The notes under the pieces are model-generated. The model was not told where the DNA came from, did not search any database, and saw only the letters and a list, made by a program, of their open reading frames with translations. From Paenibacillus piri (GTDB lineage Bacteria; Bacillota; Bacilli; Paenibacillales; NBRC-103111): a DNA stretch of 64,000 bases. Where the stretch lies: contig NZ_SMRT01000002.1 in assembly GCF_004354045.1 (NCBI RefSeq), forward strand, positions 558,001 through 622,000, given 5' to 3'. Position numbers and translations under genes: made by a program. The stretch's first letter is position 1. The number at the start of each line of letters is the position of its first letter. Below are positions 8,209 to 15,569 of this stretch, one piece after another.

Positions 8209-8889
8209 ATGTCCGAAAGGCTATATTGCAAGGAGCAGTATATTTTTGATCAGGACCGCCCGATTCCGGCGCGAATCCGCTCTTATACGGAGAATGATTT
8301 CGCCGATCTTATCGATATTCAAAAGCAGAGCTTCCCGCCGCCTTTTCCTTCGGAGCTGTGGTGGAATGAAGAGCAGCTGAGCAACCATGTCTCCTTATTT
8401 CCGCAGGGGGCGCTGTGCGTTGAAATTGCGGGCAAGCCGGTCGCTTCGATTACAGGGCTGTTGGTTGACGTGGATCCAAAGCACGATGATCATACATGGG
8501 CTGACATGACGGATAACGGTTATATCCGCAGCCATAATCCGGCGGGCGACACACTGTATATCGTCGATATTTGCGCGCTCCCGGCTTACCGCAAGTTCGG
8601 GCTGGGCAAGCTGCTGATGCAATCGATGTACGAAGTGGTGGTCGCCCTGAAGTTAAAGCGGCTGCTGGGCGGAGGCCGGATGCCTGGCTATGGCAAACAT
8701 GCGGATGCCATGACAGCCGGGCAGTATGCGGCCGCGGTTCTGGAAGGAAGGCTCAAGGATCCGGTGCTGACATTCCTGCTGCGCTGCGGGCGCACGCCGG
8801 TCAAGCTGGTGCATGGCTATCTCGAGGATGAAGAATCGCGGAACTACGCTATGCTGATGGAATGGCGCAATCCTTTTTTTAACGGCTGA
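8209..8889 (+). CDS. GNAT N-acetyltransferase (YhcX-type N-terminal domain as a separate gene)
   Basis: GNAT acetyltransferase of 226 aa. The acetyl-CoA binding region is VDICALPAYRKFGLGKLLMQSM, and the C-terminal part (GGGRMPGYGKHAD, then DPVLTFLLRCG and YLEDEESRNYAMLMEWRNPF) is the characteristic tail of the GNAT half of YhcX-type GNAT/nitrilase fusions. Here it is a separate gene 24 nt after the nitrilase gene, in reversed order compared with the fusion. GGGAGGG six bases before ATG 8209 decides the start. The two proteins probably act on the same substrate or form a complex; acceptor unknown. Confidence 0.87.
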   Translation: MSERLYCKEQYIFDQDRPIPARIRSYTENDFADLIDIQKQSFPPPFPSELWWNEEQLSNHVSLFPQGALCVEIAGKPVASITGLLVDVDPKHDDHTWADMTDNGYIRSHNPAGDTLYIVDICALPAYRKFGLGKLLMQSMYEVVVALKLKRLLGGGRMPGYGKHADAMTAGQYAAAVLEGRLKDPVLTFLLRCGRTPVKLVHGYLEDEESRNYAMLMEWRNPFFNG

Positions 8890-8965
8890 GAGGGTTTAAC
8901 TCTTTTTCCATTGGGTACAATGAAAGTTGTTAGCAAGTACCATTCACCCTATGGAGGAAAGAGTC

Positions 8966-9592
8966 ATGAACAAATTTGCTGCACAAGGGGCCATCGCCCT
9001 TAGTTTTGCGCTGCTGTTCAGCGGATGCGAGTGGGGAATCCAGCCGACGGTCATCAGCCGCGGACCGGCTCATCAGCACTCTGCGGACAGTCCCGCGCCG
9101 GTCAGTCCTTCGACGTCCGTCGAAACGGCCAAAGAGCCGACGGTCGAATCCAAAAAGATCGACATCATTGACAGCAAGGGCGCCAAAATCGGCTCGGCTG
9201 TACTATCGCAAGCGGTTGAAGGGGTTAGGCTGCAGGTCGATGTATCCGGATTGACTCCGGGCAAGCATGGCATCCATATTCACCAGACAGGCGTATGCAC
9301 GACACCGGATTTCAAATCCGCCGGAGAGCACTTTAACCCTGAAGGGAAAAAGCACGGCTTTGAAAATCCGGAAGGCTACCATGCAGGAGATCTTCTGAAT
9401 TTGGAAGTCGGCTCCGACGGCAAAGCGAAGGCGGAATTCATCGACAAGAAAGTGACGCTGGTGAAAGACAAAGCGAACTCTTTGTTGAAGCCGGGCGGAA
9501 CGGCTTTGGTGATTCATGAATCACCGGACGATTATAAGACTGACCCTGCCGGAAATTCCGGCGCGCGCATTGCCTGCGGCGTCATTATGTAG
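8966..9592 (+). CDS. Cu/Zn superoxide dismutase family lipoprotein
   Basis: Predicted exported lipoprotein of 208 aa (lipobox LFSGC, Cys21) with a Cu/Zn-SOD domain. All metal ligands look present: Cu His104 and His106 (HIHQ), bridging His122 (EHFNP), Zn His130 (KKHG), His139 and Asp142 (YHAGDL), and Cu His184 (VIHES). The disulfide pair Cys111/Cys204 and the active-site Arg201 (GARIACG) are also kept. It would dismutate superoxide at the cell surface. Bacillus subtilis YojM is known to lack full copper ligands; this copy is predicted to be active. GGAGGAAAGAGTC before ATG 8966 fixes the start. Confidence 0.93.
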   Translation: MNKFAAQGAIALSFALLFSGCEWGIQPTVISRGPAHQHSADSPAPVSPSTSVETAKEPTVESKKIDIIDSKGAKIGSAVLSQAVEGVRLQVDVSGLTPGKHGIHIHQTGVCTTPDFKSAGEHFNPEGKKHGFENPEGYHAGDLLNLEVGSDGKAKAEFIDKKVTLVKDKANSLLKPGGTALVIHESPDDYKTDPAGNSGARIACGVIM

Positions 9593-9654
9593 GCCGGTCC
9601 CGATTGCGACCAGCGAAGCATTGCCGCTTGTTTAATCCTGTGTTACGATGAAGG

Positions 9655-9699
9655 AACCCGCCTTGGAGGCTGTTTGACAGCGATGGGGCGGGTTTTTTG
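9655..9699 (+). terminator. Rho-independent terminator after the superoxide dismutase gene
   Basis: AACCCGCC (9655-9662) pairs with GGCGGGTT (9687-9694), followed by a T-rich run (TTTTGTTTT). The loop contains a smaller pairing. It ends the SOD transcript and isolates the following gene. Confidence 0.85.
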
Positions 9700-9738
9700 T
9701 TTTACTTCATCATGCATACATAGGGGAGCTTGTAAACA

Positions 9739-10809
9739 ATGAAGTTCGAAGTGGAAGCTATTTCATTCTTTGTCATTCAAACCGATGACGGGGAGGGGCA
9801 GAGCGGCAAACGCTGCAAGCATTATCAAACGCTGGACGGGGACGACTATGCGGAAAGCGAGCTAAGCTCGTTTTTGGGCGGTGAGTTTTCCAAAATCGCC
9901 AAGCGAGCCGCCGAGCGCAATCCGAAGGCCGAGCAGGTGCCGACCAAAATCGGCCGCTTTGCCGTGGAGCCGGGCTACGATCTGGACAGCAATCCGAATT
10001 ATAATTTATTTGCACGGCTGCGCGTGGCAGAGACGATGGACTTGTATACGGAGCATGCGGAAGCGCTGGCTCAAGCGTACATGGATACGGGAGCGATTCG
10101 CGGCGGGGCGCTGTTCGTCGTTCGGGCCAAGCACAGCAAGCTGTTTGACGAGCCGTTTATTTTCGTGCTGAAATGCGATTTCGAGCAAAAAATTGCCCGG
10201 ATCACCGATGAGCGCAGCCTGTTAAACAAAGTTGAGATGGCCATTAACGCGAAAAATATGAAGTCGATCATGTATCCGCATATGCCCGAGGAAGGGATAC
10301 TGGAACCGTGGGAGCTGAAAATCCACCAATCGTCGCACGCGCGCTATTTTGAAGATTTTTTGAAATATGTCGAGTACGAGAAATCGATGCCGGAAATGAT
10401 GAATGAGCAGGTGCTCGGCTTCGTTCATGAATATATCGAGCAGGTGTATGAGGATAACCCGGAGGCGCGCGAGAAAGAAATGGAGGAAACGGAGCTGTGG
10501 GCCTGTGCCGAGCAGCGCGAGCTTCAGGAAAAATGGTCTCAAGAGCAAGTGCTGGAAGCTTCTTCCATCATGATTGAACAGAAGCCGGACATTGAAATGA
10601 AGCTGAAGCTCGGACATATGTCCGTCAAAGCGCTGCTTGCCGATTTCGGGGACATGCTGCACATTGCGAAGCTGGGCGAGAGATACGTCGTTCTCATCGA
10701 AGGAGAGGGGCTGATGTTCGACAAAGGCATTTTGCCTGTCGAGCTGCTGCAGCCGGAGCCGCTGGAGCATATTGTCGATAAGATCAGGCGCAAATCCGAA
10801 GAGGAATAA
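9739..10809 (+). CDS. DUF3900-like protein of unknown function
   Basis: Cytoplasmic, acidic protein of 356 aa with no signal or membrane segment. The N-terminal part (EAISFFVIQTDDGEG, then CKHYQTLDGDDYAES) and the long acidic helical middle recall the uncharacterised DUF3900 family found in Bacilli; I make that match from memory of the pattern. The segment after ~225 (EYIEQVYEDNPEAREKEMEE and on) is strongly charged and probably helical. It stands alone between a terminator and the DinB-like gene. GGGGAG precedes ATG 9739. No catalytic motif is apparent. Confidence 0.8.
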   Translation: MKFEVEAISFFVIQTDDGEGQSGKRCKHYQTLDGDDYAESELSSFLGGEFSKIAKRAAERNPKAEQVPTKIGRFAVEPGYDLDSNPNYNLFARLRVAETMDLYTEHAEALAQAYMDTGAIRGGALFVVRAKHSKLFDEPFIFVLKCDFEQKIARITDERSLLNKVEMAINAKNMKSIMYPHMPEEGILEPWELKIHQSSHARYFEDFLKYVEYEKSMPEMMNEQVLGFVHEYIEQVYEDNPEAREKEMEETELWACAEQRELQEKWSQEQVLEASSIMIEQKPDIEMKLKLGHMSVKALLADFGDMLHIAKLGERYVVLIEGEGLMFDKGILPVELLQPEPLEHIVDKIRRKSEEE

Positions 10810-10905
10810 TATTTATAAATGGAAAAATGAAGGAAATTTCGCATGCGGCATCGAATGCACTCATAGAACTTTTAACATCATATTGCGATATGGAGGAGAG
10901 GAAGA

Positions 10906-11415
10906 ATGAGCGTAAGCGGACAAGGACTGGTTGAGCTGGTAAAAAAGAATTGGGTCGTCAAGCTGTCGGACATTCGCGACCGGATGATTGCGGCAGTCCG
11001 GCAGTTGTCCGACGAACAGGTGAACTGGCGTCCGAACGAGGAAAGCAACAGCATTGCGAACCTGATCGTGCATATTGAAGGAAACATCCATCAACGCATC
11101 GAATCCACGCTGCTTGGCGGCGAGGACCGTCGCGACCGGGATAGCGAGTTTGACAACGGCGTTCATGCGGGTGCGGAGGAGCTGATCCGCCGGCTGAATC
11201 AATCATTCGAGCTGCTGCTTCATACCGCCTCGACGGTGAGTGAAGAGCGGCTGTACGAGCTTGTGCCGGCTAGAGATAAGCAGGTAACGGTCTATGAGCT
11301 GCTGAGCCAGTGCGCCACTCATTTTTCGGAGCATTTGGGCCAAGTGCTTTATTTGGCGAAAATGCAGCTTGGCGACCGGTATATCACTTTGTCGATTCCA
11401 AAGAAAAAAAGCTGA
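10906..11415 (+). CDS. DinB-like / DUF1572 family protein
   Basis: Protein of 169 aa with the DinB four-helix pattern: an N-terminal helix ending LSDEQVNWRPNEESNSI, a second helix beginning ANLIVHIEGN with a conserved His, and a late His pair in CATHFSEHLGQ. In this superfamily three His residues bind a divalent metal, and relatives act as thiol-dependent S-transferases. The pattern fits DUF1572 members that keep a metal site. ATG 10906 follows GGAGAGGAAGA. Immediately after its TGA, in the same frame, lies a gene remnant (11416-11673). Function is unknown. Confidence 0.88.
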   Translation: MSVSGQGLVELVKKNWVVKLSDIRDRMIAAVRQLSDEQVNWRPNEESNSIANLIVHIEGNIHQRIESTLLGGEDRRDRDSEFDNGVHAGAEELIRRLNQSFELLLHTASTVSEERLYELVPARDKQVTVYELLSQCATHFSEHLGQVLYLAKMQLGDRYITLSIPKKKS

Positions 11416-11673
11416 TCTTCCTTTACAGCCAAATATGAATGGCTTAAGGAGCATTTTCCCTTTATTCCGGATACGCATTTTGTCTTTTGCGGCGACAAAA
11501 GTATCATTCAGGCGGATTATTTGATCGATGACACGGTCAACCGTTTTCAACGTTTTGTCGGTCAAGGAATCTTGTTTACGGCGCAGTACAATATTCACGA
11601 GACAGGATATGTGAGGGTTCATAACTGGCAGGACGTATGGCGTTTTTTTATTCAGGATGGCAGCGGCGATTAA
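11416..11673 (+). pseudogene. C-terminal remnant of a 5'(3')-deoxyribonucleotidase (NT5C family)
   Basis: Directly after the TGA of the DinB-like gene, an open frame of ~85 codons without any start or ribosome site reads KYEWLKEHFPFIP, then FVFCGDKSIIQADYLIDD and HNWQDVWRFF, ending at TAA 11671. The GDKS and ADYLIDD segments match the C-terminal half of the HAD-type NT5C nucleotidases, which carry the conserved Lys and the second Asp pair there. The N-terminal nucleophile motif (DxDG) is missing. It is therefore a decayed gene whose 5' half was replaced or deleted, not part of the DinB protein unless the stop is read through. Confidence 0.75.
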
Positions 11674-11745
11674 CCACGTGCTGCGGCACGAACGTTTGCC
11701 GGAAACAGGCGCAAGTCAAGAAAATAACGAGATAGCGGACGGGCG

Positions 11746-11791
11746 GGCTATCCCCACGGTAGGCAAATTTACTGGCGGGGGAGCCTTTTTT
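11746..11791 (+). terminator. Possible terminator after the nucleotidase remnant
   Basis: GGCT-a-TCCCC (from 11746) can pair with GGGG-g-AGCC (ending 11785), followed by six Ts (11786-11791). The stem is interrupted and the loop is about 20 bases, so it is weaker than the others. It would end transcripts of the DinB region. Confidence 0.5.
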
Positions 11792-12134
11792 GCTGACTAA
11801 AATGGGCAGGCTTTCGCCTCGGTCAAGAAGAAGGCTTTCCGATCAAGCCGTAAAAGAGTATTCATCCGTGCAGCGTATTTCGTCAAGGCGCTTCATCGCT
11901 GCGCTAAAGGACTGGGCACCCGCTATTTGCCGCGATTTGTTGCCTCTTAAATTCTGACTGACATGTGATACGCTATGGGGCAAGCCAATCGCTCATTCGG
12001 ATCATTGCCGCTCCCTAAGTCCATTAGCTTTGAATAAACGATTCGTTTGAGCGCCATTAAGGACTCTGGAGTCTCTAGATTCAATGGTGCTGTCGATGGA
12101 CTGAACGGTCATGCCCGGATCCTGCTTGCCAAAC
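11792..12134. other. Gene-free stretch between opposing transcription units
   Basis: No reading frame with a ribosome site or recognisable protein similarity was found here on either strand. It lies between the plus-strand DinB unit and the minus-strand VWA/MoxR operon. Confidence 0.6.
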
Positions 12135-12161
12135 GAGGCCTTCGGGATTTCCGAAGGCCTC
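12135..12161 (-). terminator. Hairpin downstream of the VWA gene
   Basis: GAGGCCTTCGG (12135-12145) and CCGAAGGCCTC (12151-12161) form a perfect 11-bp stem with a five-base loop, 75 bp past the stop of the minus-strand VWA gene. On that strand it is followed by GTTTGGC, a weak T run, so it is a probable but not ideal terminator. Confidence 0.6.
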
Positions 12162-12236
12162 ACGGCGTTGTGTCCGGCCGTACAGTTGCAGGCAAACCGC
12201 ACGGCGGCATGAAGCCGCAGTCCGCGCACCTGCCGC

Positions 12237-13946
12237 TCATCGTTTGCGGAACACGTCGAGCAGCAGCTCTCCCTTATCCGCATCCTGGGCTTCCCAGGTG
12301 GCGGCGAACCGCACCTGGTGCGATACGCCCAATATGTCGTACCGGTTGACCAAGTGCCTGCGCGCGCTGCCGATAATGAGCGAGTGCAGCCGCACCTGCT
12401 TGCGCGCCCCGAGTTCGGCCAGCTGCTGCCGAACAGCCGCGCCGATGGTCCCGATGCCATCGGTGACCATGACGAAATCCGCATCCGCGAAGCGCGGCTG
12501 CGACTCCACAAGCTCGATGCCGCGCCGGATCGGCGCATCGAAGTGGGTGCCGCCGCCGAAGGCGAGCCGGCTGAGCGCGTAAAACGCGGGCCAGTCCGGC
12601 TTGCGCCAATACAGCGGCTGCTCGATGAGCTCGCCCCGCGCGCCGAACAAGAGCAGCACGAAGTCGCGGCGCTCCAGCAGGCTGAAGGCGGCGAACGTCG
12701 CCACAAAAATTTGCGCGATCCGCAGCTTGCTGCCGCGCATGGAATGAGACGTATCGAGCATGCACACCACCGGACCTTTTTGCGGTTCGTCGGTTGCGCC
12801 GGATACGTTGTAGGTCAACAGCTTGCGGTCCAGCCATTTGACCGCAAAATACATTTCATAGTCTTCGTCGGATAGAAGACTGGCTTCGCTGGCGAGCATG
12901 TGCGAGATGTCGCCGGACTGGCGGAGGTCGTCATACGCCTCAGGAATGTGGGGGGAACGCATTTTTTTGCGCTTCGCCTTCAGCTGCTGAACGTTGCGTC
13001 CGACCTCCTGCAAAAATGAAATCAGCTCGGGATGCCGCTTCAGCTTGTCGATCCATGCCAAGTAGTTGGCGAATTCCTGCCGGTGCAGCCGACCAAGATC
13101 GCTGCCCCATTGCCGGTTCGCAATACGCTGGCTGGCTTGCAGCAGCTCGTGCACGTCCAGACTTTCCCGATCCTCGCGGCTTAAGCTTTTCTTCAGCGAA
13201 CGGTTCAGCCATTGGCCGAGCTGCTCCTCGAGCTGCCGAAATGTGTCGCGCTCCCGCTTCGTATGGCGTTCCAGCTGTCGTTTCCGCTGCTCCAGCTCGT
13301 TCTCCGCTTTTTTCAGCTTTTGCTTCGCTTTGTCCCGCCTCATGAAGTCGGTGCGCATCTCATCCTGGTACTCCTGTATACGTTCCTTCAGCCTTACGAT
13401 TTCCGCTTCGACCAGAGGCCTCGAGTCGAGTCCGGCCTGCTGCTCCTCGACGCGCTGCTTGCCCTGCTGCAGCGTATAGCCGACCAGCTTCAGCCGCTCG
13501 ATCTGCTTTTCCGACAAGCGCTCGTTGATTTGCGGATTTTCCTGCCCCTGCATCGGACGTTTTTCGTTCAAGCCGGCGCTGATCAACTGCTCATCCTGCT
13601 TGCGCTGCCGAACTTCTTCGGCATAGCTCTCCGTCAGCCACATCAACGCTTTCAGAGCGGTTTTGAAGGATGCGTTGACTTCGCCTATCGTTCTTGGATG
13701 AATCGACCGGTAAAAAAACTGCTTTCGCAGCTGACCGATCAGCCAGCGGTGGAAGGGAGCGGCCTCCTTGGACCGATCGACCTCCGGCTGCGGCAAATAA
13801 AAGCACATGAAAAAATCGGCAAACAGCTCCACCGAAAACCAGGCTGCTGCTGATTGCGCCTCGCGAATCCACTCCTGGGCCGTGCGGGAGGAATGGACAT
13901 AACCGTCGAACACATATCGGTCGATTCGCGCACATTGGATCATCAT
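12237..13946 (-). CDS. VWA domain protein (CoxE/ViaA-like), partner of MoxR ATPase
   Basis: Protein of 569 aa. Residues ~150-260 are highly charged with coiled-coil character, and the C-terminal third is a von Willebrand A domain. Its MIDAS is visible: DTSHS (about 396-400), the Thr in FGGGTHFDAP and the Asp in VMVTDGIGTIG. Such proteins bind metal-dependent partners and act with MoxR-family AAA+ ATPases as chaperones for metalloenzyme or complex assembly, as in E. coli RavA-ViaA. The MoxR gene is directly upstream (40 nt gap) on the same strand. Start ATG at 13946 (MMIQCARIDRYVFDG) is tentative. The client is unknown. Confidence 0.9.
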   Translation of the reverse strand: MMIQCARIDRYVFDGYVHSSRTAQEWIREAQSAAAWFSVELFADFFMCFYLPQPEVDRSKEAAPFHRWLIGQLRKQFFYRSIHPRTIGEVNASFKTALKALMWLTESYAEEVRQRKQDEQLISAGLNEKRPMQGQENPQINERLSEKQIERLKLVGYTLQQGKQRVEEQQAGLDSRPLVEAEIVRLKERIQEYQDEMRTDFMRRDKAKQKLKKAENELEQRKRQLERHTKRERDTFRQLEEQLGQWLNRSLKKSLSREDRESLDVHELLQASQRIANRQWGSDLGRLHRQEFANYLAWIDKLKRHPELISFLQEVGRNVQQLKAKRKKMRSPHIPEAYDDLRQSGDISHMLASEASLLSDEDYEMYFAVKWLDRKLLTYNVSGATDEPQKGPVVCMLDTSHSMRGSKLRIAQIFVATFAAFSLLERRDFVLLLFGARGELIEQPLYWRKPDWPAFYALSRLAFGGGTHFDAPIRRGIELVESQPRFADADFVMVTDGIGTIGAAVRQQLAELGARKQVRLHSLIIGSARRHLVNRYDILGVSHQVRFAATWEAQDADKGELLLDVFRKR

Positions 13947-13986
13947 ATTCGTTCACCGCCGGCAAAATGGATGTACATCACGTTCT

Positions 13987-15327
13987 TCAGAGCGTGTAAT
14001 CGTACTGCAAGCCCGGTATTTCCCGTTCGAACAAGGTCCGGTACAATCCTTGCAGCGTCTGCAAAATCCGCTCGCCCTGAATGCGGAGATGCGTATATTT
14101 GACTGCGAATTGATCGGTATGCAGCAGCAAAAAGTTTTGATTGCGGATGTAACCGGGCAAATCCTTTTCCCGCTGCTGCCACTGGATCAGCCGGCCGCGC
14201 AGCTGCCGGGCTGTTTCCTCCAGCTCGATCCGGCATGTCTCCAACCGCTCCTTCATTTGCTCCTGTTGTTCCCGGCTCTGCCTGCCGCCGACCTCATTTT
14301 TAAATTGAAAGGAGTGAAGCTCGTCCTCCATATCGAGCCACCGCTTTGCGATCAGATCATAGTCGCGCAGCGGCAGCTCGCGCTCGGACTCCTGCTTCAG
14401 TGCATCCTGAAACCGTTTCTGAAACAATTCCTGCAGCGCCGTCAAATCCTCCGGAAAATCCCACAGCATATGAGGCGTATAGACGGTATCCCATACATGG
14501 ACAATATTACGGCCGTTCAACGCAGCCGATGTTTTCCAGATATGACCGATTTTACGCCAGCGGCGGTCGGAGATTGTAAATTCCTTCGCTTCCATATCCG
14601 TTTTCAGCTGGAACAGCATATAGATGAGCGGCTCGGGAATAACGGCTTGCTCCGCGGCTTCACGGACGAACTGGATGTCGGGCAGGCTCAGCAAATTCGG
14701 GAGCGGCTCATCCGGCAGCTGAAACATCCGTTCGTAGCTCGATATCTGCTTCAGGAATCCGACCTCGTACCGGATCAGGAAACGGTCGTAGAGCGCGGTC
14801 AGCTGTTCGTTTTCTTCCGGCAGCTCATTGGAGGCGGCCATGAGAAAGACGAGCGGCACCGCCTCTTTATTTCGCCCGTTGAAAAAGGTCCGCTCGTTGA
14901 GAATCGACAGCAACGCGTTCAACACCGCGCTGTTCGCCTTGAAGATTTCGTCCAGGAAAGCAAAGTCCGCCGACGGCAAATAACCGTCCGTTTTTCGGAC
15001 GTATTGGTCCTGTTTGAGCAGCTGCAGGGAGACGGGCCCGAACATTTCATCGGGCGTGGTAAACCGGGTAAGCAAATAGTCATACCATTGCCCGCCTCCG
15101 AACAGCTGGGAGACGGCGCGGGCGAGCTGCGATTTGGCCGTCCCCGGCGGTCCGATCAAGAGCACGTTTTCATTGCTCATCAAGCCAAGCAGCAGCAGGC
15201 GGATCAGTTCCTCGCGCTCCAGAAAGCGGCTTTCCAGCAGCTTGATTGCCTGCTCCAGTTTATTTTGGATGGTTTGAATGTCACTCATCTCGCATGTGGC
15301 GCATAAGGCAGCCATAACCGCCGTCAC
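13987..15327 (-). CDS. MoxR/RavA-family AAA+ ATPase
   Basis: AAA+ ATPase of 446 aa. Walker A is GPPGTAKS (59-66), Walker B FAFLDEIFK (122-130), followed by NALLSILNERTFFNG with the sensor-like ASNELPEE, all typical of MoxR proteins. The C-terminal region after ~300 is extra and partly coiled (ERELPLRDYDLIAKRW; QEQMKERLETCRIE), as in the RavA subfamily. GTG 15327 is preceded by GGGAGGG six bases away; an internal ATG (MSDIQTIQ) lacks such a site. It forms an operon with the downstream VWA gene, a pair that usually remodels or matures other protein complexes. Confidence 0.92.
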   Translation of the reverse strand: MTAVMAALCATCEMSDIQTIQNKLEQAIKLLESRFLEREELIRLLLLGLMSNENVLLIGPPGTAKSQLARAVSQLFGGGQWYDYLLTRFTTPDEMFGPVSLQLLKQDQYVRKTDGYLPSADFAFLDEIFKANSAVLNALLSILNERTFFNGRNKEAVPLVFLMAASNELPEENEQLTALYDRFLIRYEVGFLKQISSYERMFQLPDEPLPNLLSLPDIQFVREAAEQAVIPEPLIYMLFQLKTDMEAKEFTISDRRWRKIGHIWKTSAALNGRNIVHVWDTVYTPHMLWDFPEDLTALQELFQKRFQDALKQESERELPLRDYDLIAKRWLDMEDELHSFQFKNEVGGRQSREQQEQMKERLETCRIELEETARQLRGRLIQWQQREKDLPGYIRNQNFLLLHTDQFAVKYTHLRIQGERILQTLQGLYRTLFEREIPGLQYDYTL

Positions 15328-15477
15328 GCCTTACCCTCCCGGATTAAAATAATGGCTGCTATTGCAAGCCGATTCTTATTGTAACAAAATCATTCCTATT
15401 ATACGAATCGGATATGCGCTGCACTTCGTTTTGTGGGGGTCGGATTTCGACATTTTCGCTAATTTTATCGAAAAGTG

Positions 15478-15486
15478 TGGTATAAT
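15478..15486 (+). promoter_or_regulatory. Extended -10 promoter for the PAS-GGDEF-EAL gene
   Basis: TGG followed by TATAAT (15481-15486) gives a consensus extended -10 about 80 bp before the gene start at 15570; no clear -35 is present. It lies in the divergent gap between the MoxR operon and this gene. Confidence 0.5.
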
Positions 15487-15569
15487 ATACCAAAATTCAT
15501 TTTGCAGCAATATAGTCATTCCGCTTATTGGAGCTTTCACTTATCGAAGCAGGTTGGGGAGAGGACATC

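Noticed and set aside
14050-15306. Long open frame opposite the MoxR gene
   Set aside because: It is antisense to a gene with full AAA+ motifs and has no ribosome site or recognisable similarity.
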